From the NCBI GenBank assembly GCA_046598395.1, contig JBKJIQ010000023.1, positions 1 through 46,318 of the forward strand: 46,318 nt of DNA, read 5' to 3'. Made by a program: the position numbers and the translations under genes. Source of the DNA: JAENVU01 sp046598395 (lineage in GTDB: Bacteria > Actinomycetota > Acidimicrobiia > IMCC26256 > JAENVU01). Positions 33,245 through 40,321 of the stretch are shown here, piece by piece. Within the stretch, counting starts at the first letter, position 1. Every line of letters starts with the position of its first letter. The notes beneath the pieces were generated by a model. The model was not told where the DNA came from, did not search any database, and saw nothing but the letters and a program-made list of their open reading frames with translations.

Positions 33245-34225
33245 CTAGACCGCCATGAGGTCGCGTGTTTGAGTATCGGTGTGGTCGCGCAGCTTGGAGA
33301 TTGCGCGCGCCTCGATCTGGCGAATTCGCTCTCGTGTGAGATTCAGGCAATCACCGACTTGTTCCAGCGTGCGCGGCTCACCGTGATGGAGACCGAAACG
33401 CAATTCGATGATGTGTCGTTCCCGCTCGTCGAGGGGCGCCATGAGCCGATCAATCGCGGCCGGGAGGAGGGCACGCGCGGCGCCGTCGAACGGTGACTCG
33501 ATCGTATGATCCTCGACGATCTCACTCAGGTCGGCGTCGCCGGTCTCACCGAGTGGTTTCGACAACGAGACTGGCTCAACCGGGAGAGCCAAGACTTGCG
33601 AGACCTTGTCCTCGCTCATGTCGGCTTCGGCCGCCAGCTCGCTCAACGTTGCCCGTCGTCCGAATTGCAGCTCGAGACGCGAACGAGCGGTGTCGATCGT
33701 GGCCAGCCGCTCGCGAACGTGTGCCGGGAGCCGGATCGCACGCACGGTATCCGCGCTGCCGCGAGCGACCGCCTGCCGGATCCACCAGGTCGCGTACGTC
33801 GAGAACTTGAAACCGCGACGCCAGTCGAACTTGTCGACCGCGCGCAGGAGGCCGAAGTTGCCTTCCTGGATGAGATCAAGCAGCGGAGTCCCGGATCTCT
33901 GGTATCGCTTGGCGATCGACACGACCAACCGCAAGTTCGACTGCACGAGCGTCTGGTGGGCGTCTTTGCCATCACGGTCCGAGCGCCGCAACTCCTGCTC
34001 CTCGTCCGAATCCGAGACGTTGCCGCGGCCGAGGATCTCACTGGCCACATTGCCGGTCTCCATCTGCTGCGCGAGATGGACCTCATCGGCCCTTGTGAGC
34101 AATGGATACCGGCTGATGTCGTTGAGGTACAGACGGACGAGATCTTCATCGTCCCGCTGGGAGCGCACCTTCGCCACCGCTGCAATCCTTCGTCTCGACG
34201 GTCGAACCATTCGAGGTCGTTGCAT
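33245..34225 (-). CDS. RNA polymerase sigma-70, group 2 (SigA/SigB/HrdB-like)
   Basis: 326-residue sigma factor. Region 1.2 is DLVRLYLNDISRYPLLTRADE; region 2 holds NLRLVVSIAKRYQRSGTPLLDLIQEGN and FKFSTYATWWIRQAVARG (the -10 recognition and melting helices); region 3 follows; region 4 ends with the -35 helix-turn-helix LTRERIRQIEARAISKLR. Length and lack of a long region 1.1 place it with alternative, primary-like (group 2) factors used in stationary phase or stress rather than the essential housekeeping one. GGAG precedes the ATG at 34225. A response-regulator gene lies upstream on the same strand, 192 bp away. Confidence 0.92.
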   Translation of the reverse strand: MQRPRMVRPSRRRIAAVAKVRSQRDDEDLVRLYLNDISRYPLLTRADEVHLAQQMETGNVASEILGRGNVSDSDEEQELRRSDRDGKDAHQTLVQSNLRLVVSIAKRYQRSGTPLLDLIQEGNFGLLRAVDKFDWRRGFKFSTYATWWIRQAVARGSADTVRAIRLPAHVRERLATIDTARSRLELQFGRRATLSELAAEADMSEDKVSQVLALPVEPVSLSKPLGETGDADLSEIVEDHTIESPFDGAARALLPAAIDRLMAPLDERERHIIELRFGLHHGEPRTLEQVGDCLNLTRERIRQIEARAISKLRDHTDTQTRDLMAV

Positions 34226-34417
34226 ACCGCTCCACCCAGCACACCAGCGGTTGCAACGCGGACCGTCGGGCGGGGTGCTCTCCGTTGAGCGCCCCGCCTT
34301 GGGTCACGTCTCTCCAGACAGCTTCCTCGCATCGCGACACGTTGTCGCCACCCGTTCGAGTGATTTGGCAACGACACCTGGCTGGCGGGCGCGCGTAATG
34401 GGTCGTTTGACGAGGCT

Positions 34418-35071
34418 TTAGGCGATACGTCGCCGGGCGAACTGTGGGCCACTGGCGATCTGGATCACCGCTTGTGCTCGTGTGGTGACGGCGGTTTTCT
34501 GGAAGATCGCCTTGAGGTGCGTCTTCACCGTGTTCTCACTGATCCAGAGGGCGATCGCGATTTCCTTGTTGCTCAAACCGTCGGTGAGGAGCGCCGCGAC
34601 CTCGCTCTCGCGCAACGTCAAACCGAAATCAGAGCCCGGCCATGGTGGGGTGTCGTCGACGCCGAACTCTGAGCTCACGAACTCCCCTCCCGCCGCGATC
34701 TCGAGCAGCGCGTCCGCGAGCTCACCCGGAGATACCGATTTCGCGATGACGCCGCGAGCGCCGGCGAGGATGGCCGCATCGCGTTGCGCGGGTGTCAACG
34801 TCCATGTGTAAACCGCGACCCTTCCCACGTTCGGATCGCGAGCCAGCGACGAGACCCGGTCGAGCCCGAGTCGGGCGTGGCCGTAAGGGTCGAACAACGC
34901 GACATCGACTCGAGAGTCGGGATTGCGCTTGACATCGAGTTCGACAACCTCGATCCGGTCGCGAAACGGTTGCAGCATCCCCGCCACGCCGCGGAGCACC
35001 AGTTCGTAGTCGTTGACGAGCGCGACCGTCGTACGCCCCGAAGGCTGCGAGTTCCGATCTTCACTGGACAC
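34418..35071 (-). CDS. NarL/FixJ-type LuxR-family response regulator
   Basis: 217-residue regulator. The receiver domain begins TVALVNDYELVLRGVAGML; the acidic pocket is reduced (VALVNDYE, and DVALFDPYGH with the probable phosphoacceptor Asp), and VAVYTWT and IAKSVSPGELADAL give the switch Thr/Lys region. The C-terminal LuxR helix-turn-helix is clear: LTLRESEVAALLTDGLSNKE, then IALWISENTVKTHLKAIFQK. No histidine kinase is adjacent, and the atypical receiver may not need phosphorylation. It starts with GTG preceded by a GGGGGG run. It lies between the PASTA pseudokinase and the sigma factor, all on the minus strand. Confidence 0.9.
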   Translation of the reverse strand: MSSEDRNSQPSGRTTVALVNDYELVLRGVAGMLQPFRDRIEVVELDVKRNPDSRVDVALFDPYGHARLGLDRVSSLARDPNVGRVAVYTWTLTPAQRDAAILAGARGVIAKSVSPGELADALLEIAAGGEFVSSEFGVDDTPPWPGSDFGLTLRESEVAALLTDGLSNKEIAIALWISENTVKTHLKAIFQKTAVTTRAQAVIQIASGPQFARRRIA

Positions 35072-35215
35072 GCGCCCCCCTAGACCCGCCCCGTCGCGGA
35101 CTCGTCATCGATGATCAAGCGTACGCCCGCCAACATTGCGGTCCTCGCCTCACCGCGGCCCCGATCCGAAACAACGCAACCGAGACACGCGGCGCAATCG
35201 TCGGCCGCGGGAGGA

Positions 35216-36583
35216 CTACGGAGCGATCGTCGTGCTCGTCGTGCTCGTGGTACTCGAGGTGCTGCTCGAGGTGCTGGTCGATGTACTCGTCGCTACGGTC
35301 GGCGACGGTACGACAATGACCGGTGGAGGCGCGGGGCTTGTTACGAGCGGCCCGGTACTGATGGTGACCACGACCGCCGCGTGTTCCTTGACCCTCCGGC
35401 CGCCAGCGGGTGATTGGTCAGCCACGACACCCGCAAGTACCCCATTGTTCGGGGCCTGGAGTGTCGACACCTTGAAGCCCTCGTTGCGCAATCGGGAGAT
35501 CGCGACGACGGCGGGCCGGCCGACGACGTTCGGGACGAGAACACGCTGCGGATCGTCACGGTTGAGGAGAACGGCAACGAGCACCACGATACCGACCGCC
35601 AACGCAACCGCGGCGGCGACCCACCAGCCGACCGGTCGAGAGTCCGCACCCTCCTCCGTTGTGATGACCATCACCGACGGTCGTCGCATTGGTGCTGGGG
35701 TGCGAGCGATGGCGGGCGCCTCGAGGCGAGCGAGCGCGACGACAGCCTCGTCCGCGTCGGGTCTTGCCACCGGACGCGAATCGAGAAGCCGCGCGACGAG
35801 TTCGTCGTAGTCAGTCGGCACGACCGCGCCGGCCTCCGAGGGCACCGGTGCCGGCTCATGCAGCTTGCGTTGTGTCAACACCGACGCTTCCCAGTCAGAG
35901 AAGGGCGGCTGTCCGACCACCATCTCGTAGAGCAGCACGCCCAGCGAGTACAGATCCGCGGCGCCGCCACCTCCTCCTCCGTCTTGACCCGCGAGTTGTT
36001 CGGGTGCCCCGTATACCGCCAGGGCAACGGGAGCAGGCGCGACCAGACCGGTCGCGCCCAGCGCCGTGTTCGCGACGTGAACGCCGCCCGCTTCGTCGAT
36101 GAGGACGTCGCGCGGTGTCAGCAGACCGTGCGTGATGCCGGCGCGGTGCATCGAGGCCAGAGCCCGAGCCAGCGCGCCGCCGATCCTCGCGGCCTCGCCC
36201 GGAGCCAGAGGCCCCTGCCGGAGGAGCGACGCCAGGTCATTCCCGACGACGTACTCCGAGACGACGCCAAGGCGGTTCTGGTGCTGCACGAAGTCGGTGG
36301 TGTGCAGCACCGCCGGATCCTTTAGGACCAGCGTGGCCGCGGCAGATTCTCGAAGGCGTCGCACCGCATCATCGTCGGCCCCGTTGGCCACATCGACGAA
36401 GTCGATGACTACCGGCTGGCCCGTGACGTCGTCGTGGGCGAGCACGACCAGACCGCCACCCTCACGGTCAAGGCGTCGCAAAAGGCGATACCGACCACCG
36501 ATGGTCGTCGAGGTACCACCGAACTCGTCTCCGAGACCGTCACCGGCCGACTCGTCCGTGACATCTTCTCCCACCGTCGACAT
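35216..36583 (-). CDS. PASTA-domain Ser/Thr pseudokinase
   Basis: 455-residue membrane protein with a kinase fold (about 31-290), one transmembrane helix (about 319-341), one extracellular PASTA domain (about 346-412, VLVPNVVGRPAVVAISRLRN) and a Ser/Thr-rich tail. The catalytic residues are all missing: the glycine loop is REGGGLVVLA, the VAIK lysine is Asp61 (VVIDFVDV), HRDLKPxN is HGLLTPRD (152-159), and DFG is TALG. The APE motif (GAPEQLAG) and the DLYSLGVLLYEMVVGQPPF helix remain, so the fold is kept. A scaffold or sensor role by peptidoglycan binding is likely. AAGGGA precedes the ATG; a SigF-type promoter lies about 65 bp upstream. Confidence 0.85.
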   Translation of the reverse strand: MSTVGEDVTDESAGDGLGDEFGGTSTTIGGRYRLLRRLDREGGGLVVLAHDDVTGQPVVIDFVDVANGADDDAVRRLRESAAATLVLKDPAVLHTTDFVQHQNRLGVVSEYVVGNDLASLLRQGPLAPGEAARIGGALARALASMHRAGITHGLLTPRDVLIDEAGGVHVANTALGATGLVAPAPVALAVYGAPEQLAGQDGGGGGGAADLYSLGVLLYEMVVGQPPFSDWEASVLTQRKLHEPAPVPSEAGAVVPTDYDELVARLLDSRPVARPDADEAVVALARLEAPAIARTPAPMRRPSVMVITTEEGADSRPVGWWVAAAVALAVGIVVLVAVLLNRDDPQRVLVPNVVGRPAVVAISRLRNEGFKVSTLQAPNNGVLAGVVADQSPAGGRRVKEHAAVVVTISTGPLVTSPAPPPVIVVPSPTVATSTSTSTSSSTSSTTSTTSTTIAP

Positions 36584-36646
36584 CCGAAGTCCCTTCGTCG
36601 ATCATGCATCGTGCGGGCGTTCCCGCGCGTCTACTCGGCCATGTGC

Positions 36647-36672
36647 ATACCCGGAAGGAACAACTGCGAAAC
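36647..36672 (-). promoter_or_regulatory. SigF-type promoter for the PASTA pseudokinase
   Basis: Reading the minus strand, GTTT (36672-36669), 16 bases, then GGGTAT (36652-36647), an exact match to the actinobacterial SigF/SigB consensus GTTT-N15/16-GGGTAT. Transcription would begin near 36640, giving a leader of about 57 nt before the ATG at 36583. Confidence 0.65.
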
Positions 36673-36690
36673 GCGGTGCGCCGAAACTGT

Positions 36691-36716
36691 GTTTACGCAG
36701 CCGACGGGGTGGGCAT
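36691..36716 (+). promoter_or_regulatory. SigF-type promoter for the DUF6131/NuoF/CsbD group
   Basis: GTTT (36691-36694), 16 bases, then GGGCAT (36711-36716), one mismatch from GGGTAT. Transcription would start near 36723, about 38 bp before the DUF6131 start. It is back to back with the pseudokinase promoter, the two -35 boxes being 18 bp apart. Confidence 0.55.
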
Positions 36717-36760
36717 CACCGGGGGACGAATCGCAAACCAAATCGAAGGGAACTCGAACC

Positions 36761-36910
36761 ATGTTGGTACTGGGAATCATCTGCTTATTACTCGGACTCC
36801 TCCTTGGAGTGCCCCTGCTCTGGACCTTCGGCGTCGTGTTTGCCGTGATCGGCGCGGTGCTGTGGGTGGCGAACGGTGCCGGTAGGAGCTGGGGGCGACG
36901 TTGGTACTGA
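36761..36910 (+). CDS. DUF6131-like small membrane protein
   Basis: 49-residue protein that is almost all one hydrophobic hairpin: MLVLGIICLLLGLLLGVPLL, then a second helix AVIGAVLWVANGAG and a basic tail GRSWGRRWY. This matches the small actinobacterial DUF6131 family, of unknown function and often near stress genes. GAAGGG lies about 10 nt before the ATG. Its last 10 bp overlap the NuoF-like gene, implying co-translation. The SigF-type promoter upstream suggests induction in general stress. Confidence 0.75.
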   Translation: MLVLGIICLLLGLLLGVPLLWTFGVVFAVIGAVLWVANGAGRSWGRRWY

Positions 36911-38406
36911 GTGCGACGACCGCAACCCTCGTGCACCGGGTCCTCGATGAGCTACCACTCGCGACCCTCGACGCCTACAGGCGCGTCGGCGGCGGTCGGG
37001 GGCTCGACGCGGCCCGACGGCTGGGGCCAGGAGCGACCATCGACGAGATCGCAGCGTCAGGTGTTCGTGGCCGCGGCGGTGGCGGTTTCCCAACCGGCAC
37101 GAAGTGGCGCACGGTCGCCGCGAATCGCGCCGAGACCGAACCGACAACCGTCGTCGTGAACGCAGCGGAAGGTGAACCCGGCTCGTTCAAGGACCGGGAA
37201 TTGCTCCTGCGGAATCCATACCGCACGCTGGAAGGTGCGCTGATTGCAGCACTGGCAGTGGGCGCAGACCGCGTGATTGTCGGCATGAAACGATCGTTCA
37301 GCGATGTAGCGATTCGCGTCCGAACCGCAATCGCCGAACTCGAGGCTGCGGGCTGGACCGACGGGGCAACGATTGAGGTTTTCGAAGGTCCCGGCGAGTA
37401 CCTGCTCGGCGAAGAGACCGCGCTGTTGGAGTGCATCGACGGTCGATATCCGTTCCCCCGGATCGCGCCGCCATACCGACGGGGCATCGACGAGATCCTC
37501 CTCGAGGAACAGTCCGGATCTGCGGCCGAGGTCGAGCTGGCCGGTCCGACCCGTGAGTCGGTGGCGGCACCGTCTCTGGTCAACAACGTCGAGACGCTGG
37601 CGCATTGTGCGCTGATCCTCGCGGAGGGCGCCGTTTGGTTTCGGTCAATAGGAACGCCCGATTCACCTGGTACTGCAGTGTGCACGGTCAGCGGCGACAC
37701 CATGCGCGCCGGTGTCGGCGAGGTCGCGATGGGAACGCCCCTGGCGGCAGTCGTGGATCTCATCGGTGGCGGAATACGCGAAGGTCGGCGGGTGAAGGCG
37801 GTGATGCAGGGTGTTGCCGCGGCGCTCATCCCGGGAGATCAACTCGGCGCGCTCGTGAGCTGGGAAGGTATGAGCGCAGTCGGCTCCGGCCTCGGCTCCG
37901 CGGCCTTCATCGTGTTCGACGACGCCACTCCCATCGTCGCGGTCGCGGCGACCGCGTCTCGTTTTCTCGCGGTCGAATCGTGCGGTCAATGCACTGCGTG
38001 CAAGCGAGATGGTCTCGCGATCGCAGACGCACTCGACCGGATCCATCGTTCGGACAACCGCGACCGCAACATCGAGTCGGACCTCCAGACAGTCACCGAC
38101 AACCTCCAGACGATCACCAGTGGCGCGCGTTGCTCGCTTGCGACGCAGCACCAGGTGCTGATCGGGAGCGTCCTCGATTGCTTCGGAGCCGAGATGCGCG
38201 CTCACGACCCGCGCGGCGCCGACAACGCCCCCACCGCGTGGATCGCCCCCATCGGCGCACTCACCGCCGATGGCGTCGTGTACGACTCGGACGCTCTCCG
38301 CAAACAACCCGACTGGTCCTTCGACGAAACGTGGTCAGGAAAATTCCCCGCCGACCTGCTCACCCAGCATGTTGCAGAAGAGGTTCCGGCACCCGCCGAA
38401 GCCTGA
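36901..38406 (+). CDS. Stand-alone NuoF/HoxF-like FMN- and FeS-binding flavoprotein
   Basis: 501-residue homologue of the 51-kDa NADH-dehydrogenase subunit. The FMN loop is GVRGRGGGGFPTGTKW (54-69), the NAD site AAEGEPGSFKDRELLLRNP, then an SLBB-type domain, and the 4Fe-4S ligands Cys361, Cys364, Cys367 and Cys411 (CGQCTACK ... RCSL). All redox ligands are present, so it could oxidise NADH, but no NuoE/NuoG or hydrogenase/formate-dehydrogenase partner is in the window. The TTG at 36901 overlaps DUF6131; a GTG at 36931 is also possible. It is followed by csbD 43 bp downstream. It may be a stress-induced diaphorase-type redox protein; the electron acceptor is unknown. Confidence 0.87.
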   Translation: MVLSATTATLVHRVLDELPLATLDAYRRVGGGRGLDAARRLGPGATIDEIAASGVRGRGGGGFPTGTKWRTVAANRAETEPTTVVVNAAEGEPGSFKDRELLLRNPYRTLEGALIAALAVGADRVIVGMKRSFSDVAIRVRTAIAELEAAGWTDGATIEVFEGPGEYLLGEETALLECIDGRYPFPRIAPPYRRGIDEILLEEQSGSAAEVELAGPTRESVAAPSLVNNVETLAHCALILAEGAVWFRSIGTPDSPGTAVCTVSGDTMRAGVGEVAMGTPLAAVVDLIGGGIREGRRVKAVMQGVAAALIPGDQLGALVSWEGMSAVGSGLGSAAFIVFDDATPIVAVAATASRFLAVESCGQCTACKRDGLAIADALDRIHRSDNRDRNIESDLQTVTDNLQTITSGARCSLATQHQVLIGSVLDCFGAEMRAHDPRGADNAPTAWIAPIGALTADGVVYDSDALRKQPDWSFDETWSGKFPADLLTQHVAEEVPAPAEA

Positions 38407-38449
38407 AGCCGCCCCCACAACACATTCCGAATCCCAAAAGGAGAACCCA

Positions 38450-38626
38450 ATGGAAGGCAAGTTCGACGAGTTGAAAGGCCGCGCCAAGGAAGCGGCTGGA
38501 GATCTCACCGACAACGACGACCTCAAACGCGATGGCAAGACCGATCAGACGGCCGGGAAGGCGAAGCAGAAGGTTGAAGACGCGAAGGATTGGATCGAGG
38601 AGAAGATCGACAAGCTCAAGCACTAA
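38450..38626 (+). CDS. CsbD family stress protein
   Basis: 58-residue, highly charged protein: KFDELKGRAKEAAGDLTDND, then GKTDQTAGKAKQKVEDAKDW, the CsbD pattern of two short amphipathic helices. In Bacillus subtilis csbD is under the general stress factor SigB; the function is unknown. A strong AAAAGGAG lies 7 nt upstream of the ATG. It follows the NuoF-like gene and converges on the sigF operon end, consistent with a shared stress regulon. Confidence 0.88.
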   Translation: MEGKFDELKGRAKEAAGDLTDNDDLKRDGKTDQTAGKAKQKVEDAKDWIEEKIDKLKH

Positions 38627-38676
38627 TCAGCGCCATCTGTCGATACGGGCCGACGAATGATCGAGCGACCCGGGAC

Positions 38677-39423
38677 TCACGGCTCGGAGAGCAACTCACG
38701 GAGGCCGGCGAGCGATTTGGACAGCAAGCGAGAGACGTGCATCTGGCTGATGCCAATGCGTTCCGCAATCTCGGATTGAGTGAGACCCTCGAAGAAGCGG
38801 AGGTGCACGATCTCGCGATCGCGCTCAGGCAACGACGCCAGCAGATCCCCAACCACCATTTCCCGATCGACAGCTTCGAGGCCAGGATCGATCTGGCCAA
38901 GCACGCGTTCAAGTCTCCAACTGCTCTCGTCATTCTCGACCGGTGCGTCCAACGACGAAGTCGCGTAGGAACGGTTGACCTCCATTGCCTCCAGTACCGC
39001 TTCGACGTCGAGGTCCATCGCCAGTGCAATTTCCGAGAGGGAGGGAGAGCGGCCAAGTTCATGGCTGAGGTCCTGCACCGCGCGCGTCAACCGCAGCGCT
39101 CGTTCCTGGAGGCCGCGTGGAACTCGCGTTGCCCACCCTCGGTCACGGAAATGGCGCTTGATCTCACCGGTGATCGTCGGGACCGCGAACGTCGTGAACG
39201 CGAGCCCGCGATCCGGATCGAAACGTTCGACCGCTTTGAGCAGCCCAACCGTCGCGACCTGTTGGAGGTCGTCGAGCGCTTCTCCCCGGCCTGAATACCG
39301 GCGGGCGAGCGCGTGGGCGAGCCCGAGGTGCTCCAGGATGAGCTCATCACGCAGGCCACGATCGTGAGAGCCGTGATACGCGACGAACCGGTCCTGAGCG
39401 GTCGACTCGACCGGCTTCATCAT
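38677..39423 (-). CDS. sigF: General-stress/sporulation-type sigma factor (SigF/SigB)
   Basis: 248-residue sigma factor of the SigB/SigF/SigG group. Region 2 has LAHALARRYSGRGEALDDLQ, VGLLKAVERFDPDRGLAFTT and FAVPTITGEIKRHFRDRGWA, the hallmark of this group; region 3 follows (RVPRGLQERALRLTRAVQDL), and region 4 has IVHLRFFEGLTQSEIAERIG then ISQMHVSRLLSKSLAGLREL. It recognises GTTT...GGGTAT-type promoters in actinobacteria. The ATG at 39423 overlaps the anti-sigma stop (ATGATGA), so the two are translationally coupled. It is the last gene of the STAS-RsbW-sigma operon. The name is by family, not proven orthology. Confidence 0.9.
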   Translation of the reverse strand: MMKPVESTAQDRFVAYHGSHDRGLRDELILEHLGLAHALARRYSGRGEALDDLQQVATVGLLKAVERFDPDRGLAFTTFAVPTITGEIKRHFRDRGWATRVPRGLQERALRLTRAVQDLSHELGRSPSLSEIALAMDLDVEAVLEAMEVNRSYATSSLDAPVENDESSWRLERVLGQIDPGLEAVDREMVVGDLLASLPERDREIVHLRFFEGLTQSEIAERIGISQMHVSRLLSKSLAGLRELLSEP

Positions 39424-39788
39424 TCGCCGAGCGTCGCCTTCACGAACCGGAAATGACACCCACCGTCGTCCTGGGAGAGGTCGTACTCATCGACGATCGC
39501 ACCGATAATGGCGCGCCCGAGCTCGCTCGTCTTCGGTCCCGCTCCGGTGCGGTCGCACTGACCTTCCACTTCGACCCGTTGATCGGAAACGCGATAAACG
39601 AGCGTCAACCGGGCATCGCCGTCGGCACCGCTGATCGCGTAGCAGAACTCGTCGACCGCGATCCGTAGGTCGTCGATGTCCTCGTAGCTGAAGCCCGCGC
39701 GCGCACCGACGTCGGCTGCCGCGAGCCGCGCAAGGCGGAGATACTCGGCCGACCCGGGGATCTCGAGCTGGATCTCGTCGATCGTCAT
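39420..39788 (-). CDS. rsbW: Anti-sigma factor kinase (RsbW/UsfX-like)
   Basis: 122-residue GHKL ATPase that would bind and block the SigF encoded just downstream, and phosphorylate the STAS antagonist. Motifs: DIDDLRIAVDEFCYAI at the N-box helix and VEGQCDRTG and LGRAIIGAIVDEY near the lid region. The canonical N-box Asn is replaced (AVDEFCYAI), as in other actinobacterial members, so kinase activity cannot be judged from the sequence. It starts 13 bp after the STAS gene and overlaps sigF by 4 bp, the textbook partner-switch order. Confidence 0.88.
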   Translation of the reverse strand: MTIDEIQLEIPGSAEYLRLARLAAADVGARAGFSYEDIDDLRIAVDEFCYAISGADGDARLTLVYRVSDQRVEVEGQCDRTGAGPKTSELGRAIIGAIVDEYDLSQDDGGCHFRFVKATLGE

Positions 39789-39801
39789 ATTCGGATTCCG
39801 A

Positions 39802-40152
39802 TCATTGGCAGGCTACAAGCGCGGCCTCGACTGACACATCGAACGGCACCGTCTGGTCGAGTTGGGTGAGGATGAGCACGCGGCGCACGATTGTTGCATC
39901 CGAGACGACCAGGCGCAGTTGCTTCCCGTGCGCGTGCAAGTGAACCGCGAGGTTGAAGAGCAAACGAACTCCGGCGCTATCGAGGTATCGCGTCCCACTC
40001 AGATCCACGATGAGGCAGCGGGTTTCGTCGGTGATGGGCTCAACCATGCTCCGTTCTACCGCATCGACATTCGAGAGGTCGACCTCGCCCACCAGACGAG
40101 CGACGATCACTGATTCATGATGCAGCAACGCCACCTCGGCGAGTGGTTTCAT
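39802..40152 (-). CDS. STAS-domain anti-sigma factor antagonist (operon copy)
   Basis: 116-residue STAS protein. LVGEVDLSNVDAVERSM and CLIVDLSGTRYLDSAGVRLL form the fold and the phosphorylation loop. The loop is D-S-A-G, leaving Ser59 as the only plausible acceptor, whereas other copies here have D-S-S-S and D-S-T-G. When unphosphorylated it should bind RsbW and free the sigma factor. It is the first gene of the operon, with a SigF-type promoter about 110 bp upstream, giving positive feedback. Confidence 0.88.
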   Translation of the reverse strand: MKPLAEVALLHHESVIVARLVGEVDLSNVDAVERSMVEPITDETRCLIVDLSGTRYLDSAGVRLLFNLAVHLHAHGKQLRLVVSDATIVRRVLILTQLDQTVPFDVSVEAALVACQ

Positions 40153-40246
40153 CCCCGCGGCCGCGAGAGCGATGCTCGGGCCGATCCGGCGTGCGGGAGC
40201 GCGCAGCCATGAGACCGTGTCACCGCGGCCCGATCTCTGGTCCGTT

Positions 40247-40280
40247 GGTCATTCTCCGGGGTTTACCCCGGAGAATGACC
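40247..40280. promoter_or_regulatory. 15-bp perfect inverted repeat over the sigF-operon promoter
   Basis: GGTCATTCTCCGGGG (40247-40261) and its exact complement (40266-40280) are separated by TTTA. The dyad covers the -10 box and most of the spacer of the promoter listed next, and lies between divergent STAS and phosphatase genes. It could be an operator for a repressor or activator, or form a hairpin in the phosphatase-gene leader. Confidence 0.6.
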
Positions 40281-40289
40281 GATCAAACC
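40263..40289 (-). promoter_or_regulatory. SigF-type autoregulatory promoter for STAS-rsbW-sigF
   Basis: Minus strand: GGTTT (40289-40285), 16 bases, then GGGTAA (40268-40263), close to the SigF consensus GGTTT-N15/16-GGGTAT. Transcription would start near 40256, leaving a leader of about 100 nt before the ATG at 40152. It implies that SigF drives its own operon. Confidence 0.6.
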
Positions 40290-40321
40290 ACACCGCGGCG
40301 ATTTCTCTTACGCTGCCGCAT

